A stretch of DNA of 64,000 bases. Source: Rufibacter latericius (GTDB taxonomy: Bacteria > Bacteroidota > Bacteroidia > Cytophagales > Hymenobacteraceae). The notes below the pieces were generated by a model that saw only the letters and a list, made by a program, of their open reading frames with translations, ran no database searches and was not told where the DNA came from. This document shows, piece after piece, positions 49,978 through 59,376 of this stretch. The first letter of the stretch is position 1, and each line of letters starts with the position of its first letter. A program made the translations under genes and the position numbers. The stretch lies in NCBI RefSeq assembly GCF_003721515.1, contig NZ_RJJD01000021.1, forward strand, positions 124,001 to 188,000, read 5' to 3'.

Positions 49978-51653
49978 AAATAGTACTTGCCGTTGCCGGA
50001 GTAACCCTGTGCTGGAATGTGCAGGCCCAAACCAATGCTGACCTGAACACCAAGCTTCAGAACGGAAGGTTGTTGCTGGACCAGGAGAAATATGCCCTGG
50101 CCATGGCCGAGCTGCAGCCTATCTCCAGTTCTGCCTCGGGCAAAAACTACGCCCCAGATGCGGCTTACCTGTACAGCGTGGCGGCTTCGCGGCAGAAGAA
50201 ATGGGCCGAGGCTGATAAGATGCTCTCCCAACTCACTTCTGAGCACACCAACTGGGGCGGCCTCGCCGATGCTCAGTACCTGCACGGGCAAGTTCTGTTT
50301 GAAAAGAAAGAGTACCTGCGGGCGTTAAAAGCGCTGGCGGCCATTGAGGAAAAATCGATGGAGGACGAAGTAGCGGCCATAAAACGGCATTACATGATGC
50401 AGCTCACCGAGAAGGCCACCTTCCAGTACCTTTTCCGCCAGTTTCCCGAGGATGCCACCCTGGCCCGCGCCTACGCCGATAAACTGGTAACCGGCTGGTT
50501 CACCGAGGCAGATCGTCCGCAGTTGGAGAGCCTAGTGAAGCAGTTCAACCTGGACCGCAGCTATCTCCAACGCTCCGCCGCTGTCAAAAAAAATGCTTAC
50601 AATGTGGCCGTGTTGCTGCCCTTCAATGTCTCAGACAAAAGCATTAAGGTAGACAAGAATAACCTGTACGTCACCGATTTCTACGCCGGACTTCTCTCCG
50701 CCAGGGATTCTCTGCAAAAGCAGGGCGTGCAGGTGAACGTGTTTCCGTATGACACCAGCAACGATACCGCGCAGGTAAGACAAGTCATGGAACTCCCCGA
50801 GATGGGCACCATGGATTTGGTCATCGGACCGATTTACAAAGGGAACAGTGCATTTGCCGCCAAAATCGCACAGCAGCGGAACATCAACATGGTGAACCCT
50901 TTCTCTGATGACGCTGACATTACCAAGGGTAACCCCTTCCTGTATCTGATGGAAACTTCCGTGGCGACGCAAGGACAGCAAGCTGCCGCGTATGCCTACC
51001 AAACCTTCCAGAAGAAAACGGCGGTGCTAGTGTTTGACAGCGAGAAAAACGACACGGTCTTTGCGGGTAACTTCAGACGCGCCTACACGGCTTTAGGAGG
51101 TAAGATTGTAAGTGCCCAAAAGATCAACTCCAAGACCAGCGGAAACGTGAGCAGCGCTTTAGGAGCGGTAAACCTGAAAGACTTGGGTGTGTTGGTGGTT
51201 CAGTCCTCTGCTCCTGCGGTAGCTTTCAGTACGGTGAGCTACCTGGAACAAAAAGCCTCCAAAGTTCCCGTACTAGCGCCCCAGGCATGGCTGGAGAATC
51301 CGCAACTCAGTTTTTCTCAGCTAGACTTCCTGGAGATGTACTTCACGGCACCCAAATTCATTGATCCAGAAAACCCGGCGGTGCAGAATTTCAAACGGGC
51401 GTATAGCAGCCGCTACCACCTACCACCCTCCGCTTTCACCTTCACCGGCTTTGAACTGCTTAACTACTACGGCAAGCAGTTACAGGAAAATGGGTACTCG
51501 GCTCCTCCTAAATTAAGCGGACCACAACCAGGCGTGTTTTACCAGGGAATTGGCTACGAATCTGCTCCCGGGAAGCAAGCTCAGGACAACCAGTACCTGC
51601 CCATTGTCAAAGTGGAAAACGGACGGTTGCTGGTGGTAAACCCGGTGTTTTAA
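49968..51653 (+). CDS. TPR and periplasmic-binding-fold (PBP1/LpoA-like) protein
   Basis: A 561-residue exported protein. A signal peptide (KKQIVLAVAGVTLCWNVQAQ) is followed by helical TPR-like repeats to about residue 170 (GRLLLDQEKYALAMAEL, YLHGQVLFEKKEYLRALKAL). The C-terminal two thirds resemble type 1 periplasmic binding proteins: VAVLLPFNV, DFYAGLLSARDSL, DLVIGPIYKGNSAFAA, VNPFSDDADITKGNPFLYLME and the later VVQSSAPAVAFSTVSYLE strand. The combination recalls LpoA-type activators of penicillin-binding proteins rather than an ABC transporter receptor, since no permease genes are near. ATG 49968 lies inside a palindromic repeat. Role not established. Confidence 0.75.
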   Translation: MKKQIVLAVAGVTLCWNVQAQTNADLNTKLQNGRLLLDQEKYALAMAELQPISSSASGKNYAPDAAYLYSVAASRQKKWAEADKMLSQLTSEHTNWGGLADAQYLHGQVLFEKKEYLRALKALAAIEEKSMEDEVAAIKRHYMMQLTEKATFQYLFRQFPEDATLARAYADKLVTGWFTEADRPQLESLVKQFNLDRSYLQRSAAVKKNAYNVAVLLPFNVSDKSIKVDKNNLYVTDFYAGLLSARDSLQKQGVQVNVFPYDTSNDTAQVRQVMELPEMGTMDLVIGPIYKGNSAFAAKIAQQRNINMVNPFSDDADITKGNPFLYLMETSVATQGQQAAAYAYQTFQKKTAVLVFDSEKNDTVFAGNFRRAYTALGGKIVSAQKINSKTSGNVSSALGAVNLKDLGVLVVQSSAPAVAFSTVSYLEQKASKVPVLAPQAWLENPQLSFSQLDFLEMYFTAPKFIDPENPAVQNFKRAYSSRYHLPPSAFTFTGFELLNYYGKQLQENGYSAPPKLSGPQPGVFYQGIGYESAPGKQAQDNQYLPIVKVENGRLLVVNPVF

Positions 51654-51655
51654 TT

Positions 51656-51727
51656 ATTGAGAGAATGAATGATTGAAAGATGGAGTGAATAGCTACTACC
51701 CATTTAATCAATTTTCATTCTCTCAAT
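51656..51727. repeat. Inverted low-complexity repeat (ATTGAGAGAATGA)
   Basis: ATTGAGAGAATGA (51656-51668) is repeated exactly as the reverse complement TCATTCTCTCAAT (51715-51727), within a region of GAATGATTGA-like units. It starts 2 bp after the TPR/PBP1 gene stop and ends 30 bp before the hemL ATG. Confidence 0.7.
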
Positions 51728-51757
51728 CATTCACTCTCAATCTCTCAATCAAAAAAC

Positions 51758-53056
51758 ATGTCACTTACCCATACAACCAGCCAAGAACTGTTCCAACGTG
51801 CCCAGCAATCAATTCCAGGAGGCGTGAACTCGCCGGTGCGGGCGTTCAGAGCGGTAGGCGGACAGCCCTTGTTCATCCAATCGGCGAAAGGTCCTTACCT
51901 CTTTGATGAAGACGGAAACCAATACCTGGATCTTATCAATTCCTGGGGACCCATGATTTTGGGGCACGCCCATGAGGTGGTGGAGAAAGCCGTACGCGAT
52001 GCGTTACCCGGTTCTCTTTCCTTTGGGGCCCCAACCCGCCGCGAAATTGAAATGGCTGAGCTCATAATCAGCATGGTGCCCAGCGTAGAGAAAGTGCGGA
52101 TGGTAAACTCCGGTACCGAGGCCACCATGTCGGCCATACGGGTGGCGCGGGGTTACACCGGACGTGACAAGATCATCAAGTTTGAAGGCTGCTACCACGG
52201 CCACGGCGATTCTTTCCTGATTGCCGCCGGAAGTGGCGCTATTACCCTGGGAGTTCCGGATAGCCCTGGGGTGACCAAAGGCGTAGCCAACGACACGCTT
52301 ACCGCTCCTTACAACGATCTGGAATCGGTACAGACTTTGATTGACGCCAACCCCGCCCAAATAGCAGCCATTATCTTGGAGCCGGTGGTGGGCAACATGG
52401 GTCTGGTGCCACCAGCCGAAGGATTTCTGCAAGGTTTGCGGGATCTTTGCACCAAAGAAGGCATCGTGCTGATTTTTGACGAGGTGATGACTGGTTTCCG
52501 GTTAGCCAAAGGCGGTGCCCAGGAGCTTTTCGGGGTAATGCCTGACATGACGACCCTAGGGAAAATCATTGGGGGCGGTATGCCCGTAGGCGCGTACGGC
52601 GGAAAGAAGGAAATCATGAACGCTGTGGCTCCGGCCGGACCAGTGTACCAGGCTGGTACTTTATCGGGGAACCCCATTGCCATGTCAGCGGGAATGGCGG
52701 CCTTGACTTACCTGAACGAACACCCCGAGGTGTACACCCAATTGCAGCATATCACTAACAAACTGGTGAACGGTACAAAGCAAAACATGCAGCAATTAGG
52801 GCTGAACTACACCCTCAATCAGGTAGGCTCCATGTACAGTTTATTCTTCACCGAGCAGCCCGTGACAGATTTCGCTTCGGCCAAGACTTCTGACCTGGAG
52901 CTGTTCGGACGGTACTTCCACCAGATGCTGCAGCGGGGCATTTACCTGGCTCCTTCCCAGTTTGAAACCTTGTTTGTCTCGGCAGCCATTACCGATGAAT
53001 TAGCTGATTCTTACTTAGCAGCAAACCTGGAAGCATTGCAGGCTTTACGGGCATAA
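51758..53056 (+). CDS. hemL: Glutamate-1-semialdehyde 2,1-aminomutase
   Basis: A 432-residue PLP enzyme of the class III aminotransferase fold that converts glutamate 1-semialdehyde to 5-aminolevulinate for heme synthesis. It has [51 protein letters not shown] and [12 protein letters not shown]; the Schiff-base lysine is Lys269 in [19 protein letters not shown]. Length is standard. It follows an inverted repeat and is closed by a strong terminator, so it is likely a single-gene unit. Confidence 0.96.
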   Translation: MSLTHTTSQELFQRAQQSIPGGVNSPVRAFRAVGGQPLFIQSAKGPYLFDEDGNQYLDLINSWGPMILGHAHEVVEKAVRDALPGSLSFGAPTRREIEMAELIISMVPSVEKVRMVNSGTEATMSAIRVARGYTGRDKIIKFEGCYHGHGDSFLIAAGSGAITLGVPDSPGVTKGVANDTLTAPYNDLESVQTLIDANPAQIAAIILEPVVGNMGLVPPAEGFLQGLRDLCTKEGIVLIFDEVMTGFRLAKGGAQELFGVMPDMTTLGKIIGGGMPVGAYGGKKEIMNAVAPAGPVYQAGTLSGNPIAMSAGMAALTYLNEHPEVYTQLQHITNKLVNGTKQNMQQLGLNYTLNQVGSMYSLFFTEQPVTDFASAKTSDLELFGRYFHQMLQRGIYLAPSQFETLFVSAAITDELADSYLAANLEALQALRA

Positions 53057-53074
53057 TTCCAAAAACAAGCAAAA

Positions 53075-53121
53075 AGCAGAAGCGGCACCTGGAGAAGTTC
53101 AGGTGCCGCTTCTGCTTTCCT
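53075..53121 (+). terminator. Intrinsic terminator after hemL
   Basis: A perfect 17-bp stem AGCAGAAGCGGCACCTG / CAGGTGCCGCTTCTGCT with an 8-nt loop, followed by TTCCTT. It stands 18 bp past the hemL stop. Confidence 0.85.
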
Positions 53122-53169
53122 TAGAATTTCTTGCGTATATGTATGTTCTTCTATCCTTTATACAAGCCC

Positions 53170-54474
53170 ATGAACACCTTCTTTGAGCTGAAGAAAAACG
53201 AAACCAACCTCCAAACCGAAATCATTGCGGGTCTCTCCTCTTTCCTAGCGACCTCCTACATCATTGTCGTGAACCCCAGTATCCTGAGTCAGGCAGGAAT
53301 GCCTTTTTCGGCAGTGTTGACGGCTACGGTCCTGGTTTGCTTCTTCAGTAGTCTCTTAATGGGCGTGTATGCCAAAAACCCCATTCTGGTGGCCCCAGGC
53401 ATGGGCCTGAATGCCTTCTTCACCTTCACTGCCGTGCTGGGGATGAAGGTCCCGTGGCCTGTCGCGTTGGGGGCGGTTTTCTGGTCAGGCATTGTGTTCC
53501 TGCTGCTTTCCGCTTTCAATATCCGGACCTACATCATCAAGGCCATTCCGCGGCCGTTGCGCTACGCCATTGCGGCAGGTATTGGGTTGTTTATTTCGCT
53601 CATCGGGTTTTCCAATGCGAAGTTCATCGTTTCTAATCCGGCTACCATCATTGGGGTTGGGGAATTGACGCCGGCGGTGCTCACTTTTATTGCGGGGCTT
53701 CTGGTGACGGCCGTTCTGGTGACCAAACAAGTAAAAGGAGGAATCTTGATTGGCATTCTGTTCACTACGCTGGCAGCTTATCCTATTGGGAGGTGGTGGG
53801 GGGTGGAAACGGGTTCCCTCATCAACTGGAACGGCATTTTTGCCGCCCCTGATTTCAGCCTGCTTTTCCAATTAGACCTCGTAAACTCTCTGCAATGGGC
53901 AGTGGTGCCGGTGATCTTTGCCTTTGTATTCACCGATATGTTTGACAGCCTTTCCACTTTGGTTGGCCTGGCCGAGGCCGCCAATTTGCTGGACGAACGC
54001 GGGGAACCTAGAAATGTGAAACGCTCGCTTATGGTAGATGCTATTGCTACCACCATGGCCGGTCTGGTGGGTTCCAGCCCCGGAACGGCCTACATTGAAT
54101 CAGCGGTGGGGATTGAGGCGGGCGGCCGGACGGGCCTCACGGCTGTGGTGGGTGCCCTGCTGTTTTTGCCGTTTCTGTTTTTGGCGCCACTGCTATCGGT
54201 GATTCCGGCCATTGCCACGGCTCCGGCGGTGGTGCTGGTGGGCGTGTTTATGGTCCGGCCAGTGACCAAGATCAACTGGCAGCAACTGGATGAAGCAATT
54301 CCGGCGTTTATGGCCATGGTTCTTATTCCCTTTTCCTACTCTATCACACAAGGAATAATCTGGGGCTTTCTCTCCTGGACCGCTTTGAAACTGATCTCGG
54401 ACAAACGGCAGGACGTTTCCTGGCCCCTGCTCATTGTGGATGTATTCTGCATCATCGCGCTCGTGTTAGAGTAG
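53170..54474 (+). CDS. NCS2 family purine permease
   Basis: A 434-residue membrane protein of the AzgA-type nucleobase:cation symporter-2 family, with about 12-14 transmembrane helices. Motifs are NTFFELKKNETNLQTEIIAGLSSF (read in part), VAPGMGLNAFFTF near residue 78, the AFVFTDMFDSLSTLVGL segment at about 255 and GSSPGTAYIESAVGIEAGGRTGLTAV, which carries the substrate-site glutamate. Import of adenine, guanine or hypoxanthine is expected. ATG 53170 fits the family start best; earlier in-frame starts at 53131 and 53143 add a non-conserved stretch. No purine riboswitch was seen upstream. Confidence 0.92.
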   Translation: MNTFFELKKNETNLQTEIIAGLSSFLATSYIIVVNPSILSQAGMPFSAVLTATVLVCFFSSLLMGVYAKNPILVAPGMGLNAFFTFTAVLGMKVPWPVALGAVFWSGIVFLLLSAFNIRTYIIKAIPRPLRYAIAAGIGLFISLIGFSNAKFIVSNPATIIGVGELTPAVLTFIAGLLVTAVLVTKQVKGGILIGILFTTLAAYPIGRWWGVETGSLINWNGIFAAPDFSLLFQLDLVNSLQWAVVPVIFAFVFTDMFDSLSTLVGLAEAANLLDERGEPRNVKRSLMVDAIATTMAGLVGSSPGTAYIESAVGIEAGGRTGLTAVVGALLFLPFLFLAPLLSVIPAIATAPAVVLVGVFMVRPVTKINWQQLDEAIPAFMAMVLIPFSYSITQGIIWGFLSWTALKLISDKRQDVSWPLLIVDVFCIIALVLE

Positions 54475-54604
54475 AGAAGCCTGATTTAGTCCTCTTTTCT
54501 AGTTTATAGCCTCAGCATGAAGGACCATTAAAGGGCTTATATTGACATAATCCTCTTAGAGGATGTTTTGTTTCCGTTTCCTGGTCCTGTAGTTTGATGA
54601 TGTT

Positions 54605-54642
54605 GGCTTAAATGGATTTTCAGTAATCAGGCTTTTCAAAAC
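54605..54642. repeat. Interspersed palindrome, copy 20
   Basis: Core GATTTTCAGTAATCAGGC with GGCTTAAAT and TTCAAAAC arms, between the permease and the SDR gene. Confidence 0.5.
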
Positions 54643-54699
54643 TTGTCACCGGCAAGCCTGTTTCTTTTTGGTAAATCAACTTTCCATTGAAAGAGAAAC

Positions 54700-55398
54700 A
54701 TGAAAAACTATTTAATTATTGGCGGCTCATCGGGTATTGGAAAAGAGTTGGTGCATCTTCTTTCAAAAGAGAAACATGGAGTGTTCGCCACCTACCACCA
54801 ACATCCCCTACAGGCAGAAACTTCAGAAACCGAATACCATTTTCTGGACGTACGGGAACCTGAACTTGACTTGACCTTCCTGCCCGATGTCCTGAACGGG
54901 TTCGTGTATTGCCCCGGAAGAATCAACCTGGTTCCATTCCACCGGATAAAACCCGCTGACTTCCTGGCCGACTTTGAACTGCAGGTGAATGGAGCCATCA
55001 AGGTACTTCAAGCTATACTCCCCAAGCTAAAGGCAGCCGAATCGGCCTCTATTGTTTTCTTCTCCACGGTGGCGGTTCAAACCGGATTCAATTTTCACTC
55101 GCAGGTAGCAGCCTCTAAGGGAGCCATCGAGGGACTTACCAGGGCGCTGGCAGCGGAATTCGCGCCCGTTATACGGGTAAATGCCATTGCTCCTTCTCTC
55201 ACAGAAACTTCTTTGGCAGCAAAATACCTGAACACCCAGGAAAAGGTTCAGGCTAATGCCCACCGGCATCCTTTGAAAAAACTAGGTACTCCCCAGGACA
55301 TCGCGGAGATGGCTGGTTTTCTGTTGTCTGAAAAATCTTCCTGGATCACGGGTCAGATTTTACACGTAGACGGCGGTATGTCCAGCATTAGGGGTTGA
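54700..55398 (+). CDS. SDR-family protein lacking the catalytic tyrosine
   Basis: A 232-residue Rossmann-fold protein. The cofactor loop IIGGSSGIGKEL, YCPGRIN in place of NNAG, the active-site serine Ser122 in VFFSTVAVQTG and the RVNAIAPSLTETSLA and GQILHVDGGMS segments mark a short-chain dehydrogenase. In the YxxxK motif the tyrosine position is Val136 (QVAASKGAIEGL, Lys140 kept), so normal SDR catalysis should be impaired. A subfamily with this substitution exists, so this is probably not a pseudogene. It is a single gene with repeats on its upstream side. Function unknown. Confidence 0.85.
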   Translation: MKNYLIIGGSSGIGKELVHLLSKEKHGVFATYHQHPLQAETSETEYHFLDVREPELDLTFLPDVLNGFVYCPGRINLVPFHRIKPADFLADFELQVNGAIKVLQAILPKLKAAESASIVFFSTVAVQTGFNFHSQVAASKGAIEGLTRALAAEFAPVIRVNAIAPSLTETSLAAKYLNTQEKVQANAHRHPLKKLGTPQDIAEMAGFLLSEKSSWITGQILHVDGGMSSIRG

Positions 55399-55441
55399 TG
55401 GTTTTCATTTCCTATCTTCCTTCGTATGAAACCTAAATGGC

Positions 55442-55477
55442 GGTTTTCAAGCCGTTTTCCTTAAAAGTAATCCAAAG
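55442..55477. repeat. Interspersed palindrome, copy 21 (weak)
   Basis: GGTTTTCAAGCCGTTTTCC followed by a diverged right arm, 38 bp upstream of the thioesterase ATG. Confidence 0.35.
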
Positions 55478-55514
55478 GAAGGGTATATTTAGTTCATCGA
55501 ATTTCTTAAACCTC

Positions 55515-55922
55515 ATGGCCATGCCACAAGAACATCTGCATAAATTCAACATTGAAATCAAGGTTTCAGAAGAGCACATCGACGCGTTGGGACACGTGAA
55601 CAATGTGGTGTATGTACGATGGGTGCAAGAAGTGTCTGCGGCGCATTGGGCATCAGTAGCTCCAACCCAGATGCAGGAGAAATACCTGTGGGTAGTGCTT
55701 CGGCACGAGATTGACTTCCACAAACCCGCTTTACCCCAAGACACGGTGACGGGCTACACCTGGGTAGGCGAACATGAAGGAGCCAAGTTTGAGCGTTTCG
55801 TGAGTTTATACCGGGCCGGCACCGATGAACTGTTAGCTTCCGCCAAAACCACGTGGTGCCTGCTGGATGCCCAAACCATGCGGCCCAAACGCATTGACCG
55901 AGAGATGTTGGATTTGTTGTGA
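55515..55922 (+). CDS. Hotdog-fold acyl-CoA thioesterase
   Basis: A 135-residue protein of the 4-hydroxybenzoyl-CoA thioesterase (YbgC/FadM-like) branch. The active-site segment is VSEEHIDALGHVNNVVYVRWVQEV with the catalytic Asp, followed by the helix and strands RHEIDFHKPALPQDTVTGYTWV and TWCLLDAQTMRPKRI. It would hydrolyse acyl-CoA esters in the cytoplasm; chain length is unknown. ATG 55515 is used, with ATG 55521 an equally possible start. The upstream in-frame extension is not conserved-looking and includes a palindrome. Confidence 0.87.
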   Translation: MAMPQEHLHKFNIEIKVSEEHIDALGHVNNVVYVRWVQEVSAAHWASVAPTQMQEKYLWVVLRHEIDFHKPALPQDTVTGYTWVGEHEGAKFERFVSLYRAGTDELLASAKTTWCLLDAQTMRPKRIDREMLDLL

Positions 55923-55980
55923 GGAAATTCAGAAGAAACGGCAATCTTTAGAAGCCCACTTCTCACTTAAAATTTATCAA

Positions 55981-56850
55981 ATGCGGATTCTGTTCCTGGT
56001 GTACTTGCTTTCTCTTTTTACCTCCACGTCCTTTGCCCAGACCAGGAAAACGAAGCCAACACAGCAATCTAAGCCTTTCATTCTGGGGACTATTGAGGAG
56101 ATCGCCTCCAAAGAACTGGGTGAGAAAAGGATCCTGAACATCTACCTCCCCAATGGTTATGACCAGAATGACACCACCCGGTACCCGGTAGTTTACCTGC
56201 TGGACGGCTCCGCCGATGAAGATTTTATCCATGTGGTAGGGCTCTACCAGTTCAACAATTTCTCCTGGATAAATCGGGTTCCAAAATCCATCATAGTGGG
56301 TATTGCCAACGTGGACCGGAGAAGAGACTTCACCTATCCTACTTCCCTGGAGAAGGACCAGAAAAGGTATCCTACCAGCGGCCAATCAGGAAAGTTCCTC
56401 AACTTCCTTGAGAAGGAACTGCAGCCCTACATAGAGAAGAAGTATAAAACAAATGCCTCCAAAACCATCATCGGGCAATCTCTGGCCGGGCTTTTCGTCA
56501 CCGAAGTTCTATTGAAGAAACCCACGCTTTTCCAGAAATACATCATCATCAGCCCCAGCATCTGGTGGGACAATGGCTCCATCCTGAACCAATCTTCTTC
56601 CCTGCTTACCGAGGGTTTTTCCCAGAAAACCGACATTTACATAGGAGTAGGGAAAGAGGGCCTTTCTCCCGGTGACATCCCGCACGTCATGGAAGTAGAC
56701 GCCAACCTTCTGGTAGAGAAACTCAAAAACAAGAACAAGCAGGTAAACGTCTACTTTGACTATTTGCCCCTGGAAGATCATGCCACTATCACGCACCAGG
56801 CCATCTTCAATGCCCTCCGCATGCTACACCCGGATAACAGAGAAAAATAG
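55981..56850 (+). CDS. Exported alpha/beta hydrolase (esterase D/Fes-like)
   Basis: A 289-residue protein with a signal peptide (RILFLVYLLSLFTSTSFAQ). The fold is that of putative esterases: ILNIYLPNGYDQND, YPVVYLLDGSADEDF, the nucleophile Ser167 in IIGQSLAGLFV, ISPSIWWDNGS, and a late histidine in PLEDHATITHQAIF that completes the triad. Relatives act on acetylated or feruloylated sugars and on siderophores. The position immediately before a carbohydrate O-acetylesterase and a GH5 suggests a hemicellulose ester as substrate. ATG 55981 is chosen as the only start giving a signal peptide. Confidence 0.82.
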   Translation: MRILFLVYLLSLFTSTSFAQTRKTKPTQQSKPFILGTIEEIASKELGEKRILNIYLPNGYDQNDTTRYPVVYLLDGSADEDFIHVVGLYQFNNFSWINRVPKSIIVGIANVDRRRDFTYPTSLEKDQKRYPTSGQSGKFLNFLEKELQPYIEKKYKTNASKTIIGQSLAGLFVTEVLLKKPTLFQKYIIISPSIWWDNGSILNQSSSLLTEGFSQKTDIYIGVGKEGLSPGDIPHVMEVDANLLVEKLKNKNKQVNVYFDYLPLEDHATITHQAIFNALRMLHPDNREK

Positions 56851-56875
56851 TAGCGTACCTTTCCAAAAGAGAAAA

Positions 56876-58858
56876 ATGAAAAATAGTAAGGCAAAAACCT
56901 CCTGGTTTTACAGTTCCTTGTTCCTAAGAGTAGCTTTCACCCTTACCCTGTTGGGGACCAAAACCCTGGGGTATGGGCAAGTACGTCTACCCAAGATATT
57001 CAGTGACAACATGGTTCTGCAGCGGGAAATGGATATTCCGGTTTGGGGAACTTCAAAGCCTGCAGAGCAGATTACGGTACAATTTGGCGAAAACCGGGTG
57101 AAAACAGTAGCCGGGCCAGATGGCAAGTGGATGTTGCGTTTGCCCCAAATGCCCGCCGGAGGCCCGCACTTGATGAAGGTGTATGAAGGAAGCCAGGCGC
57201 AACCGGTTGTGACGTTCCAAAACGTACTGATAGGAGATGTGTGGCTGGCATCGGGTCAGTCTAACATGGAGTGGCAGGTACAGCAATCCATGAACGCTGC
57301 GGCCGAAATAAAGAACGCCAATTATCCCGCCATCCGCTTGTTCAATGTTCCGCATGACAAAAAGATACAGACCCAGCAGGATGTGATAGGCGGTTCCTGG
57401 AAAGCCATGGACTCGGCTGGGGTTAAAACGGCTTCGGCGGTGGCCTACTTCTTTGCCCGAGACCTGCACCTTGATTTAAAAGTACCCATTGGCATCGTCC
57501 AGGCCACCTGGGGAGGCACTCCTGTAGAGGCCTGGACCAGTAGGGAACAGTTGCTTTCCACCCCCATCACCCACAACAGAATCCTTCAGAACGATTCCAT
57601 CACCGAAAAGCACTTCATCAAAGACAGCCTGGATCTGGTTCGGTTCTGGGACATCGTGTACAACCCGAAAAACAAAAGGGACAAAACCATCCCAAGCAGG
57701 AGGTTCAATGATTCCGAGTGGCCCGGAGTGATGATGCCTGCTACCCTTAAAGACATGAACATGCCGGGATATGAAGGCATGGTCTGGTTGCGCAAAACCA
57801 TTCGCGTTCCTCAAACGATGGGCGGGAAAGAGCTGAGTATTAACCTGGGTCACCCCGAGATGAACTACACCTTGTACTTCAACGGTCAGGAGATTGCCAA
57901 GAATATCTGGAATGCCAACCCCAGGCACCAGTTCCGTATTCCAGACAAATTGGTAAAACAAGGCGAAAACGTGATCTCCGTCCGGATGGCTTTCCTGTGG
58001 GGAGGCGGCGGCTTCAACCCTCCCGCCGAGGAGATGTATCTGACCGATGGCACTACCAAGATACCCTTGACCGGTCCCTGGAAATACAGGCAAGACCTGG
58101 AACCCAGCATCCCTAAAATCCAGAACTATCACCGCTATCCCACCTACCTGTACAATGCCATGATAAATCCCATTGTGCCCTACGGGATAAAGGGATTCCT
58201 CTGGTACCAGGGCGAGGACAATGTAGCCGCTCCGCAGGATTACCGTACCCTGTTTCCGATGTTGATCAGTGACTGGCGCATCCGGTGGCAACAGGGTTAT
58301 TTGCCTTTCCTGTATGTACAACTGGCTAACTTCATGAAACAGCAACCTGAACCGTCAGAAAGTGATTGGGCGGCCTTGCGGGAAGCCCAGGCCATGACCT
58401 TGTCTCAGCCCAACACCGGAATGGCCAGCATCATTGACATCGGCGAAGCAGACAATATCCACCCGCAGAACAAACAAGAGGTGGGTAGAAGACTTGCCCT
58501 GGTTGCAAAGAAAATGGTGTACCTCCAACCCGTTCAGGCCTCTGGCCCCAGGTTCCAAACCTCTGAAATAGCAGGCGATAAAATAGTAAATCAGTTCTCA
58601 GAAGCCGGCGCAGGTTTGGCCACCCGAGGAAATCATCCTCTAAAAGGTTTTACAATAGCTGGCTCCGACCGGAAGTTCTACTGGGCAAACGCGACCATTG
58701 AGGGGAATAAAGTTATTGTCAGCTCGGAGAAGGTAAAGAACCCGGTGGCGGTACGCTACGCCTGGGCCGATAACCCCGAAGCCAACCTTATCAACAAGGA
58801 AAGGCTACCCGCCATCCCCTTCCGCACCGACCAGTGGGAAGCCGCTTCAAAGAAATAA
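56876..58858 (+). CDS. Sialate O-acetylesterase family (SGNH) hydrolase
   Basis: A 660-residue exported protein with a signal peptide that ends near residue 36. After a beta-domain beginning VRLPKIFSDNMVLQREMDIPVWG comes the SGNH fold: block I with catalytic Ser129 in WLASGQSNMEWQV, WGGTPVEAWTS, GFLWYQGEDN, and the Asp526/His529 pair in EADNIHPQNKQEVGRRL. An inserted galactose-binding-like domain (about 300-420, HPEMNYTLYFNGQEI) is typical. Such enzymes remove O-acetyl groups from sialic acid or from xylan. It starts 26 bp after the esterase gene, so the two are probably cotranscribed. Confidence 0.9.
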   Translation: MKNSKAKTSWFYSSLFLRVAFTLTLLGTKTLGYGQVRLPKIFSDNMVLQREMDIPVWGTSKPAEQITVQFGENRVKTVAGPDGKWMLRLPQMPAGGPHLMKVYEGSQAQPVVTFQNVLIGDVWLASGQSNMEWQVQQSMNAAAEIKNANYPAIRLFNVPHDKKIQTQQDVIGGSWKAMDSAGVKTASAVAYFFARDLHLDLKVPIGIVQATWGGTPVEAWTSREQLLSTPITHNRILQNDSITEKHFIKDSLDLVRFWDIVYNPKNKRDKTIPSRRFNDSEWPGVMMPATLKDMNMPGYEGMVWLRKTIRVPQTMGGKELSINLGHPEMNYTLYFNGQEIAKNIWNANPRHQFRIPDKLVKQGENVISVRMAFLWGGGGFNPPAEEMYLTDGTTKIPLTGPWKYRQDLEPSIPKIQNYHRYPTYLYNAMINPIVPYGIKGFLWYQGEDNVAAPQDYRTLFPMLISDWRIRWQQGYLPFLYVQLANFMKQQPEPSESDWAALREAQAMTLSQPNTGMASIIDIGEADNIHPQNKQEVGRRLALVAKKMVYLQPVQASGPRFQTSEIAGDKIVNQFSEAGAGLATRGNHPLKGFTIAGSDRKFYWANATIEGNKVIVSSEKVKNPVAVRYAWADNPEANLINKERLPAIPFRTDQWEAASKK

Positions 58859-58887
58859 TCTTGCTGACCTTCTTTTGCTTCCTGTAA

Positions 58888-59181
<294 letters not shown>

Positions 59182-59194
59182 TCTAAGGTCACTC

Positions 59195-59229
59195 GTTTTC
59201 TGCCTTCTTTTAAGAAATGGGGCTTAAAT
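59195..59229. repeat. Interspersed palindrome, copy 22
   Basis: Core TTCTTTTAAGAAATGGGGC with GCTTAAAT arm, 13 bp after the GIY-YIG gene. Confidence 0.5.
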
Positions 59230-59376
59230 AAAGATGAAAAATTTACCGGAAAGTAGAGGCTTTTAGGGAAGCCTTTCAGCCATAGGTTTTCCATATCTGG
59301 TCAAAGAAATGCTAAAGGAGTGTTATGCTGTGTCTGCCATAATTCCTTTCCTTTGAGATTCACCTCATATACCTTT

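Noticed and set aside
53117-53169. Purine riboswitch before the NCS2 permease
   Set aside because: The region is too short and contains no purine-aptamer core sequence or paired stems of that type.
57476-58345. A 289-codon open frame antisense to the O-acetylesterase gene
   Set aside because: It lies wholly opposite conserved SGNH motifs and has no recognisable fold.
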